Positions 45,736-53,176 of a stretch of DNA of 64,000 nucleotides are shown piece after piece. The stretch spans positions 806,001-870,000 of the forward strand of contig NZ_SLZG01000001.1 of assembly GCF_004341625.1 (NCBI RefSeq), written 5' to 3'. This stretch comes from Rhizobium sp. BK376. Its GTDB lineage: Bacteria > Pseudomonadota > Alphaproteobacteria > Rhizobiales > Rhizobiaceae. Made by a program: the position numbers and the translations under genes. The stretch's first letter is position 1; every line of letters starts with the position of its first letter. The notes under the pieces were generated by a model that searched no databases, was not told where the DNA came from, and saw only the letters and a list, made by a program, of their open reading frames with translations.

Positions 45736-46356
45736 TTAGGGATACATGCGCACCTTTTGCCAGGCGCCTTCGGGCACCTCGCGGCGGAATTCGACGCGGT
45801 CGTGTAGGCGGAAATTGCGGTCGTGCCAGAATTCGATCGAAAGCGGGCGAATTCGGAAACCAGACCAGTACTCTGGGCGCGGAATTTCGCCGATCGCAAA
45901 GCGCGCTGTGTATTCCGCAACCGACTTTTCGAGCGCAAACCGGCTTTCAAGCGGACGGGACTGTTTTGACGCCCAGGCGCCGATACGGCTGCCACGAGCG
46001 CGCGACCGGAAGTACTCGTCCGCCTCCTGATTGGTCACAATCTCAACCAGGCCGCGCAGGCGAACCTGCCGCCGAAGGGACTTCCAGTGGAAGCACATGG
46101 CAGCTTTTTTATGGGAAAGCAGTTCTTGGCCTTTCTGACTTTCGAAATTTGTATAAAATACGAATCCTTGATGATCGAAACCTTTCAGGAGGACCATGCG
46201 GACGTTTGGCAATCCATCACTATCCACCGTTGCCAAAGCAACCGCATTCGGATCATTCGGCTCAGTTCCTTCTGCCTCCCGCAGCCATTCCGCAAATAGT
46301 GTGAAGGGTTCGCTCTGCTCGGTGAAGTCACCGCTTGTTAACTCGTTTTCCGACAT
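45736..46356 (-). CDS. pdxH: Pyridoxamine 5-phosphate oxidase
   Basis: FMN enzyme producing PLP from PNP or PMP. The protein has 206 residues with the family landmarks [55 protein letters not shown] and [33 protein letters not shown]. It is divergent from the lipoprotein gene across a 63-base spacer that contains a perfect hairpin. Confidence 0.96.
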   Translation of the reverse strand: MSENELTSGDFTEQSEPFTLFAEWLREAEGTEPNDPNAVALATVDSDGLPNVRMVLLKGFDHQGFVFYTNFESQKGQELLSHKKAAMCFHWKSLRRQVRLRGLVEIVTNQEADEYFRSRARGSRIGAWASKQSRPLESRFALEKSVAEYTARFAIGEIPRPEYWSGFRIRPLSIEFWHDRNFRLHDRVEFRREVPEGAWQKVRMYP

Positions 46357-46386
46357 ATTAGTTCAAATGCCTCGGATTTGATCGTT

Positions 46387-46410
46387 TGCCCAGTTTTCAT
46401 AAACTGGGCA
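46387..46410. promoter_or_regulatory. Perfect inverted repeat between pdxH and the lipoprotein gene
   Basis: TGCCCAGTTT (46387-46396), loop TCAT, AAACTGGGCA (46401-46410). It lies 31 bases from the pdxH start and 10 bases before the lipoprotein's GTG, so it could be an operator for both or an mRNA leader hairpin. Confidence 0.4.
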
Positions 46411-46419
46411 GGATTTAAG

Positions 46420-46878
46420 GTGGAAGTCATAGCAAAGTCGACGCTTCATACAAAGGGCAAGCTGGCAAAGAGTGGCGTCATGATCGTGGCGTCCGTTGCT
46501 CTTCTGTCGCTTACCGGCTGCATGACCGGCGGCATGGATTTCCTGAGTTCCGCCAAGGTCGATCGCTCCGTTTCGACGGGAACCGTGCCGCAGGCGGTGG
46601 TCACGACGGATACCGTTTCCGACGAAACGACCGTGCGCAATGCCGTGACCTCTGCCGACCTGACCAAACTGAACGGTCAGCCCTTGCCTTGGGCGAACGC
46701 TTCCACGGGCAGTGCAGGCGTCATCGATACGATCGTCGAAAAATCCGATTCCGGAGAGATCTGCCGCCAATTCCGCACGACCCGTCATGCCTATGACGGC
46801 ATTGCCAATTTCTACGGCAAGACCTGCCTGGTCGGCGCGGGCAACTGGCAGCTTCTGAGCTTCCAGCAGGACGGCTGA
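46420..46878 (+). CDS. Lipoprotein, RT0821/Lpp0805-like surface protein
   Basis: From GTG 46420 the protein has 152 residues: a basic n-region (HTKGKLAKSG), a hydrophobic core and lipobox LTGC. A Ser/Thr/Val-rich linker follows, then a C-terminal domain like the RT0821/Lpp0805 surface family (GEICRQFRTTRHAYDGIANFYGKTCLVGAGNWQLL). The GTG is preferred because AGGA stands ahead and a basic n-region results. The ATG at 46480 would lack it, and the TTG at 46378 would place the hairpin inside the gene. Confidence 0.7.
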   Translation: MEVIAKSTLHTKGKLAKSGVMIVASVALLSLTGCMTGGMDFLSSAKVDRSVSTGTVPQAVVTTDTVSDETTVRNAVTSADLTKLNGQPLPWANASTGSAGVIDTIVEKSDSGEICRQFRTTRHAYDGIANFYGKTCLVGAGNWQLLSFQQDG

Positions 46879-46901
46879 CGGCCGGCGACTACCCCTTCCA
46901 T

Positions 46902-48452
46902 TTAAGAGGCACTGTCGTGCCGGTGCTGCACTTCGAGCAGAGGCTCCACAAGGCTTCCGGCGGCAATCATGTCAGAAATTGCGTAGATATCCTCGCTCGG
47001 TGAGCGATCGACATCGAGCGGCGGAACAGCTTCCCTGATTTTCTGAAACAGCACCCCTGCCCCGTTCCCGAGCGCGACGGGTCCGCGCAAATCGATAGCG
47101 CGGGCGGCGACAATCAGTTCTATCGCCGTCAGATAACGCAGCTTCTCGACCAGCCGCGCAGTCTTGTCGACAACCGACATGGCGAGCGAAGCATAGTCCT
47201 CCACCCGGTCGGCAACCGGCGTGACGGCGAAGGGCATGGGCAATGCAAGATGGCCGATCTCCGCCGCCAGCATCGCAATCGTCTTCTGCAGCGCGGAAAA
47301 GCCGTTCGATCCCGGTTCGGCGGGCGCGAGGAACCGCGGCAGATCGGAAAAACCCGGCGACATGAGCTTCATCATCCGCTCCGCGGCCATCGCGGCCAGC
47401 CGGGCGAGCGCGAGAGACAGCGTATCGAAGGCGAGCACCATATGGGTCGGATCGAAATTGCCCGTCGGCAAGACACGATCCTCATTGGCGATGACTGACG
47501 GATTGTCATCGCTGGAATTCAGCTCCAGCTCCGCAGCAAGCCATGCCTCTTCGAGCGCATACCAGGCTGCCCCCATGACAGAGGGTGCGCATCGCAGGCT
47601 CAGCGGATCCTGCAAGCGCCTTGCCGCCCCTGGTTTCATCAGGTCGCCGCCGTCGACGAGCGAGTGGATCGCCGCGGCCATGCGCGCTTGCCCGGGGCTG
47701 GGCCGCAGGCGGCTGGCCAGCGGATCGAGAGGATCAAGGCTCGCACGGAAGCCTTCGAAGGAAAGTGCTGTCGCGCCGATATGCGCATCGAACACCCGCC
47801 TGGCATCCTGGAGCACCAGACAGGCAAGGCCCACGGACGCGGCATTGGAGGAAATGAGCGAAAGGCCATCCTTGATGCCGAATGTCGGCCGGCTCAAGCC
47901 GGCAGCCTCCAGCGCCTCGGCGCCCGAAACGGCGGTGCCGTCGGGGAGAACCGCCCTTCCCTCGCCGATCATGACAAGCGCGATATGCGCGAGCTGCGGG
48001 AGATCCGCCTCGCCGATGGAGCCGGTCATCGGCACCTGGGGATGGACCGAGCGGTTGAGCATGTCGCGGAGCGCCCCAACGGCTGCTGCAGAGGCGCCGG
48101 AATAGCCCAGACAGAAGCGGGCGATGCGCGCCGCCATCATGGCGCGAACCTCATCCGGTTCGACAAAATGGCCGACACCGACCGCGCGAGCGCGGGGAAT
48201 ACGATACTGGCTGGGGCCGCTCGATGGAGCGACCCTGGTATCGACGGCAGCGCCAAGACCGGTGCTGACGCCATAGATCGCCTGACCGCCTTCGGCATGG
48301 CGCACCAGGCAATCATAAGCAGCGTCAATGCCAGCCAGCGCATCTTCGGCAATCATCACTTCGGCTGCGTCGCGCGCAACCTCGCAGATCATTTCGACGG
48401 TCGTGCCACCCGCCTCAAACGTAACACTCTTCCGACCGGCGTCCGCTTCCAT
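46902..48452 (-). CDS. Histidine-ammonia-lyase-fold protein lacking the MIO cofactor triad
   Basis: Protein of 516 residues, full length for the HAL/PAL family (AAGGAG upstream of ATG 48452). The fold is clear: IYGVSTGLGAAVD with Tyr60, QDPLSLRCAPSVMGA, NSSDDNPSV, LPTGNFD, RVEDYASLA. The GSxGASGDLxPLAH block that generates the MIO electrophile reads GSIGEADLPQLAH (144-156): the Ala-Ser-Gly triad is replaced and one residue shorter. Against Pseudomonas HutH (from memory), Tyr280 is Leu284, Asn195 falls in LISSNAAS, and His83 is lost in RIPRARAVGVGH. A standard lyase reaction is therefore not expected. It lies 14 bases after the ornithine-cyclodeaminase-like gene in one operon. Confidence 0.88.
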   Translation of the reverse strand: MEADAGRKSVTFEAGGTTVEMICEVARDAAEVMIAEDALAGIDAAYDCLVRHAEGGQAIYGVSTGLGAAVDTRVAPSSGPSQYRIPRARAVGVGHFVEPDEVRAMMAARIARFCLGYSGASAAAVGALRDMLNRSVHPQVPMTGSIGEADLPQLAHIALVMIGEGRAVLPDGTAVSGAEALEAAGLSRPTFGIKDGLSLISSNAASVGLACLVLQDARRVFDAHIGATALSFEGFRASLDPLDPLASRLRPSPGQARMAAAIHSLVDGGDLMKPGAARRLQDPLSLRCAPSVMGAAWYALEEAWLAAELELNSSDDNPSVIANEDRVLPTGNFDPTHMVLAFDTLSLALARLAAMAAERMMKLMSPGFSDLPRFLAPAEPGSNGFSALQKTIAMLAAEIGHLALPMPFAVTPVADRVEDYASLAMSVVDKTARLVEKLRYLTAIELIVAARAIDLRGPVALGNGAGVLFQKIREAVPPLDVDRSPSEDIYAISDMIAAGSLVEPLLEVQHRHDSAS

Positions 48453-48466
48453 ATGGCGAGCACTCC

Positions 48467-49471
48467 TTAAGCGAAGCGCAGGCGCTGGCCGATCTTCATC
48501 TGCCGCGCCTTGTCCACCATGGCGGCGCCGAGGGCGACATCGGTCGTGCTGAGGCCGCGGTGCCAGAAGAGAATGGTCTCGTCATCACTCTCGCGGCCCG
48601 GCTTCATGCCAGCCACGATCTGGCCGATCTCGGCATGCAGGTTCTCCGCGGTCACCTTGCCTTCATCGACATGGCGACGGAGTGCGCCATAGGGGCGGCC
48701 CGGCCCGCATTGGCCCCAGTCGTCGACCACGACCTTGTCCATGATATCTGTCAGGTCGAACTCAAGCGCGCTCATCGTGCCATAGGGAACGACGAAAGCG
48801 CCCTTCTTGACCCAGGCGGTCTTGAAGAGCGGCGTCGGCTCGGGAAGGCGGCTCGCCTCGACCATGATGTCGGCGTCCTTGAGGCAATCTTCCCAGTTGT
48901 CGGTGACGATAATCTTCTTGCCCAGGTCCTTTTCCAGGCGGGCGGCAAAAGCGTTCTGGCTTTCAGGCCGGCGGGAGTGAACGCGGATTTCCTCGAAATC
49001 GAAGATGTGGTCGAGCAGGCGGACATTCCAATAGGAGGTGCCGCGCGCGCCGATATGCCCGAGGATCTTGCTGTCCTTGCGGGCAAGATGCCGTGCGCCG
49101 ATGGCCGTTACTGCGCCGGTGCGCATATCGGTGATCGCGGTCGCATCCACGATCGCCTTCGGCATGCCGGTGCGTGGATCAAAAAGATTGAGCACTGCCA
49201 TTTCGGATGGCAGACCCTGCTTGTAATTGTCGACGAAGTCGCCGACGACCTTAACACCGGCATAGTCGAGCGACTTCACATAGCCGCGAAGAACGTTGAA
49301 ATGGCCTTTGTCCGAACTCTCCGGAACAAGGTGGACCCGCGGCTCGATGACCGTCTCGCCCCGCCCCTGTGCGTCGAGCGCTTTGCTGACCGCGTCGAGG
49401 ATCTCGTCGTTGGTCAGTGCCAGGGCTTTCGCGTCGATGGCGTTGAGATAGTCGATCCAGATTTCCTGCAT
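48467..49471 (-). CDS. Ornithine cyclodeaminase / mu-crystallin family protein
   Basis: NAD(P)-type enzyme of 334 residues. The Rossmann loop is LGHIGARGTSYWNVRLL (GxGxRG form), preceded by the catalytic-domain mark ATAITDMRTGAVTAIGARHL (Arg, Thr, Ala) and followed by ADIMVEASRLPEPT. The family covers ornithine cyclodeaminase, alanine, arginine and lysine-type dehydrogenases and imine reductases, so the substrate is open. It is the first gene of an operon with the MIO-less HAL-fold protein. The pairing argues that both act on one amino-acid-derived compound, which is inference. Confidence 0.88.
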   Translation of the reverse strand: MQEIWIDYLNAIDAKALALTNDEILDAVSKALDAQGRGETVIEPRVHLVPESSDKGHFNVLRGYVKSLDYAGVKVVGDFVDNYKQGLPSEMAVLNLFDPRTGMPKAIVDATAITDMRTGAVTAIGARHLARKDSKILGHIGARGTSYWNVRLLDHIFDFEEIRVHSRRPESQNAFAARLEKDLGKKIIVTDNWEDCLKDADIMVEASRLPEPTPLFKTAWVKKGAFVVPYGTMSALEFDLTDIMDKVVVDDWGQCGPGRPYGALRRHVDEGKVTAENLHAEIGQIVAGMKPGRESDDETILFWHRGLSTTDVALGAAMVDKARQMKIGQRLRFA

Positions 49472-49876
49472 GGGATGCCGCGCTTCCTGCTCGTGCTTTT
49501 CGATATGCCCGATATGGGTGGGGTCAAAGCTGCGCCAACCCGCCGGGCGGCATCATGAAAGATTTGTCTATACTTATTGTCAAGTTGAAATCACCGTGAT
49601 CGCGTCTTGTTGCGAGAGACGCGGCACACCAGGTATAGTTAACAGTTTCTATCAGACCAAATCCAATATTTAGGGAATGACTAACCATTTCCGGAAAACA
49701 ATTCGAACCGCCCTCCCTCCCGTAAGAACCGATTAGCAAGTGTCGGACAAGATCGCACTATAGGCGCGTCCGTTTACTTTCCGGGGAAGGGAACGAGAGG
49801 CGCAGCGTTTTGTTTATTTGGGGGCTGGGCGCCGGGCAGGAAAAGCGCCACGTCGAAAAATTGGCGGTTTTGTACT
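49472..49876. other. Intergenic region between the OCD-like operon and the DnaJ-like gene
   Basis: 405 bases with no supported gene. It holds the promoter/operator candidate of the OCD-HAL operon (49564-49583), a small hairpin GCGTCT...AGACGC near 49593-49613, and the promoter of the DnaJ-like gene, which I cannot place. Confidence 0.5.
49564..49583 (-). promoter_or_regulatory. Candidate operator overlapping a -35 box of the OCD-HAL operon
   Basis: Read on the minus strand, TTGACAATAAGTATAGACAA begins with a consensus -35 TTGACA and is an imperfect palindrome (7 of 10 positions match between the arms). A weak -10 (TTTCAT) lies 17 bases on, and the operon start is about 90 bases downstream. 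GntR- or LysR-type control would fit. Confidence 0.4.
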
Positions 49877-51112
49877 ATGCGTGATCCTTACAAGACACTC
49901 GGCGTAAAACGGGATGCAGGCGAAGCCGAAATCAAGGCGGCGTGGCGCAACCTCGCCAAGGCGGTTCATCCTGATCACAATCAGAGCGATCCGACTGCAA
50001 CGGAACGGTTCGCCGAGATCGGCCGCGCCTACGAAACCCTGAAGGATCCCAAAAAGCGGAGCCGCTACGATCAGGTCATCCGCATGGCGGAGGCGACCAA
50101 TCAAAGCCCCGAGCAGACGATCATGCAGCAGCGCAACGCTGCACGCGAAGCAGCCGAGCGCGCCAAGGCAGCCCGCGCCAATGCAGAGCGGGTCATGGAA
50201 GAACTGGCGCGCGTGAATGCCCAGAAGGCCGCCAAGGCAGCGGCAAATGCCGCTGCGCAGGCCGCCGCCAATGCGGCAGGTTCCCGCACCAACACCGGCA
50301 GTGCACAGCCATCTGCAAGCACACAACAATCCGGAGCGACACAGGCGGAATCGCCCGAGGATATGATCGAGCGCATCTTCGGATCGCATCCTCAGGCGTC
50401 GGGACAGAATAGTGACGCTGACGCGAGCGGTGCGAAGCAGAAGGATACAGCAAGTACCGAGGAACAGGCCGGCGACAACGAGACGGCCGAAGGCGAATAT
50501 GCACTTTCAGGCGGTGGAATAGGCTCCATCATCTCACAGCCTTTCGGCATTCTGAGCTCCCTCGTGCGGCGCATCACCGGCACCGCATCGACGCCCGTTC
50601 AAGAGAAAGCACCTGAGATTGCGGCGGAAGCAACCGTCAGCATCGACGACATTCTGCAGGGAAACTGGATCAACGTTCCGTTGTCGGATGGCAAGGAGGT
50701 GCGTTTCCAGGCAGCCGCCGGCATGAGCAACGGCCATGTGGTCCATCTCAAGGCGCAAGGTCTGAAGCTGCAGGGCATGCAGCGCGGCGACGTCGCAATC
50801 ACCGTGCACATGGCAGAAGATGCACGCTTCCGCGTCAACGGCTTCGATATCCACACAATTCTGCCTTTGACCATCGAGAACGCTGTCCTGGGCTGGCACA
50901 CCCAGGTGGAAGGCCCGCGTGGCGCGGTTGATGTGACCGTACCGGCATGGTCCGGTTCCGATCACGTTATCCGCATTGCGGGCGGCGGATTGCCGGACGG
51001 AAATGGTGCCAAGGGCGATCTCGTGGTAGAACTGCGCCTGATGCTATGGGAAAAGCCGGATGACAAGGTCACCGATCTGATGCGCAGTATGAAGGACGGC
51101 TTGTTTTTGTGA
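49877..51112 (+). CDS. DnaJ-like co-chaperone (CbpA type)
   Basis: Protein of 411 residues. The J domain (1-66) has the HPD motif in AKAVHPDHNQ. A long Ala-rich, predicted helical linker with Ser/Asp/Gln-rich stretches runs to about residue 245. The C-terminal substrate-binding domain (about 250-400) has VSIDDILQGNWINVPLSDGKEVRF and DVTVPAWSGSDHVIRIAGGGLP. There is no zinc-finger region, so it is a class B J-protein. It stands upstream of fabI. Confidence 0.92.
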   Translation: MRDPYKTLGVKRDAGEAEIKAAWRNLAKAVHPDHNQSDPTATERFAEIGRAYETLKDPKKRSRYDQVIRMAEATNQSPEQTIMQQRNAAREAAERAKAARANAERVMEELARVNAQKAAKAAANAAAQAAANAAGSRTNTGSAQPSASTQQSGATQAESPEDMIERIFGSHPQASGQNSDADASGAKQKDTASTEEQAGDNETAEGEYALSGGGIGSIISQPFGILSSLVRRITGTASTPVQEKAPEIAAEATVSIDDILQGNWINVPLSDGKEVRFQAAAGMSNGHVVHLKAQGLKLQGMQRGDVAITVHMAEDARFRVNGFDIHTILPLTIENAVLGWHTQVEGPRGAVDVTVPAWSGSDHVIRIAGGGLPDGNGAKGDLVVELRLMLWEKPDDKVTDLMRSMKDGLFL

Positions 51113-51234
51113 AATTTCGGTGACAAGAGCACCCTTTATTACGATGCCTAACAGTTGATGATCTCCCTCATGCTTGAACCATGAAACGGCCTATGCCATA
51201 GGCAGGTTCGATCGAAAGTCCAAGGGAGCAGAAT

Positions 51235-52053
51235 ATGGCTCAAGCAACAGGCCTCATGGCAGGCAAACGCGGCGTCATTCTTGGCGTCGCTAACAACCGT
51301 TCCATCGCATGGGGTATTGCAAAGGCCATTCACGCGCAGGGTGGCGAAATCGCCTTCACATATCAGGGCGACGCGCTGAAGAAGCGGGTTGAGCCGCTGG
51401 CTGCGGAAATCGGCGGCGTGCTTGCCGGCCACTGCGACGTCAGCGACGAAGCCAGCATCGACGCCGTCTTCGAAAATGTGGAAAAGCTCTGGGGCAAGAT
51501 CGACTTCGTCGTTCACGCCATTGGCTTCTCCGACAAGGACGAATTGACCGGGCGTTATGTCGATACGTCCGCGGACAATTTCGCCAAGACGATGCAGATC
51601 TCGGTCTATTCCTTCACGTCGATTGCCCGTCGCGCTGAAAAGCTGATGACGGATGGCGGCTCCATGCTGACGCTGACCTATTACGGCGCAGAAAAGGTCA
51701 TGCCGAACTACAACGTCATGGGCGTGGCAAAGGCGGCTCTCGAAGCCAGCGTGAAATATCTGGCGGTCGACCTCGGCCCGAAGAACATCCGCGTCAACGC
51801 GATATCGGCCGGTCCGATCAAGACGCTTGCCGCATCGGGTATCGGCGATTTCCGCTATATTCTGAAGTGGAACGAATACAACGCGCCGCTGCGTCGCACC
51901 GTCACCATCGAAGAGGTGGGCGATGTCGGCCTCTACATGCTGTCCGACCTGTCCCGCTCGGTCACCGGCGAAGTCCATCATGCCGACAGCGGCTATCATG
52001 TGGTCGGCATGAAGGCGGTCGATGCGCCTGATATTTCGGTCATCAAGGACTGA
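51235..52053 (+). CDS. fabI: Enoyl-[acyl-carrier-protein] reductase (NADH)
   Basis: Last reduction step of fatty-acid elongation. The protein has 272 residues of atypical SDR type: the nucleotide site is GVANNRSIAWGIAKAI, the catalytic Tyr-x6-Lys is in NYNVMGVAKAAL with the preceding YYGAEK, and ISAGPIKTLAASGI is the flexible substrate loop. Family members are triclosan targets. It is followed by a phosphomutase-like gene after 21 bases. Confidence 0.95.
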   Translation: MAQATGLMAGKRGVILGVANNRSIAWGIAKAIHAQGGEIAFTYQGDALKKRVEPLAAEIGGVLAGHCDVSDEASIDAVFENVEKLWGKIDFVVHAIGFSDKDELTGRYVDTSADNFAKTMQISVYSFTSIARRAEKLMTDGGSMLTLTYYGAEKVMPNYNVMGVAKAALEASVKYLAVDLGPKNIRVNAISAGPIKTLAASGIGDFRYILKWNEYNAPLRRTVTIEEVGDVGLYMLSDLSRSVTGEVHHADSGYHVVGMKAVDAPDISVIKD

Positions 52054-52074
52054 TAACTCACAGGAACCAGTTCC

Positions 52075-52668
52075 GTGCTCATCTATGTGATCCGCCACGG
52101 ACAGACGGACTGGAATGCGGAACGTCGGCTGCAGGGCCAGCGTGACATCGATATCAACGAACTCGGCCGCAAGCAGGCTCGTCAGAATGGCGTTCTGCTT
52201 GCGGAGCTTCTGGAGGGCGAGACGGATCAATTCGATTTCGTCGCAAGTCCCCTCGCCCGCACGCGCGAAACGATGGAACTCGTGCGCAGCTCCATGGGCC
52301 TGCCGCCGCGGGATTACCGCACCGACGAGCGGCTGGTCGAAGTTTCCTTCGGCGATTGGGAAGGTTTCACGCTGAAGGAAATCAAAGCGACCCAGGCTGA
52401 CCGGCTGGCGGAGCGCAGGGCTGCGAAATGGGATTTCATCCCGCCCGGCGAAGACGCGGAAAGCTATGAGATCCTGTCATGGCGTGTCGGTTCCTGGCTA
52501 CAGTCGATCGAGCGACCGACGGTCTGCGTAACGCATGGCGGCGTTATCCGCACGCTTTTCCGACTGATTGCCGATATTTCCAGGGAAGATGCCGCGGAAG
52601 CCGAAATACCTCAGGACCGAATTCTGAAAATCGATACCGATTGGAAGATCATCGGCTGGATCGAATAG
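52075..52668 (+). CDS. Histidine phosphatase / phosphoglycerate mutase-like protein
   Basis: Protein of 197 residues from GTG 52075 (CAGGAA ahead). The phosphohistidine site is RHGQTDWNAE (His8), the second Arg is in SPLARTRETMEL, the Glu in LVEVSFGDWEG, and the second His in CVTHGGVIRTLFRL. The size and EVSFGDWEG favour a phosphatase over a true glycolytic mutase. Confidence 0.9.
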   Translation: MLIYVIRHGQTDWNAERRLQGQRDIDINELGRKQARQNGVLLAELLEGETDQFDFVASPLARTRETMELVRSSMGLPPRDYRTDERLVEVSFGDWEGFTLKEIKATQADRLAERRAAKWDFIPPGEDAESYEILSWRVGSWLQSIERPTVCVTHGGVIRTLFRLIADISREDAAEAEIPQDRILKIDTDWKIIGWIE

Positions 52669-52686
52669 GCGCGGTCGCGTCTTAGC

Positions 52687-52971
52687 TCACGCGGTTTTGC
52701 CGAAATTGTTGTGGTGAACGATATCGAGATCGTTGATGACGCGCTTGCCGTCCATTTCCGTGTAGAAAACGATCACTTTCACGCCGGCTTCAAGACCGGT
52801 AAAATCGAAATCGTGCGGCGCATGATAGCTTTTGCCGTCATCGAGGACGATACTGAGGTTCTTGGCATCGACCTTCTGGATAGTTGCCTCCACATCCGCA
52901 CTTTCCGCATATCCCACAACCGGAGCAAGTATGCTTGCCGCGGCCAGCAGTGTCGCCACAAAGAAGCGCAT
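52687..52971 (-). CDS. DUF1344 small secreted protein
   Basis: Protein of 94 residues with a signal peptide (about 1-22, ending YAES) and the DUF1344 domain (VEATIQKVDAKNLSIVLDDGKSYHAPHDFDFTGLEAGVKVIVFY), an OB-like strand pattern. It is of unknown function and common in Rhizobiales. It is convergent with the phosphomutase gene, with 18 bases between. Confidence 0.9.
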   Translation of the reverse strand: MRFFVATLLAAASILAPVVGYAESADVEATIQKVDAKNLSIVLDDGKSYHAPHDFDFTGLEAGVKVIVFYTEMDGKRVINDLDIVHHNNFGKTA

Positions 52972-53176
52972 TGGGTGGACCCTTTTAGATTCGATATCAA
53001 TTTTTCATGGGTCCAAGATAGCTCCCCGAATATGGCGGAAATCGCCCGCAACAAAGGCTTTTGCTGCCCAATTGATGAACGACAATTCGATGACACCCAG
53101 AGTGGGCGTTAACGGCTCGCGAAATCGTAAATTAACCGGTTCCTCCTAAAGTTTCCGCTGAACAAGGGGGAGTGCT

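Noticed and set aside
46902-48452. Simple annotation as hutH, histidine ammonia-lyase
   Set aside because: The MIO-forming Ala-Ser-Gly and other catalytic residues are missing, and no other hut genes are adjacent.
49793-49815. EcfG promoter before the DnaJ-like gene
   Set aside because: GGAAC and CGTT occur but with 11 bases between, too short for EcfG.
53100-53145. CtrA site upstream of the CHASE-GGDEF-EAL gene
   Set aside because: Two TTAA elements are 19 bases apart, not 7; only half-sites remain.
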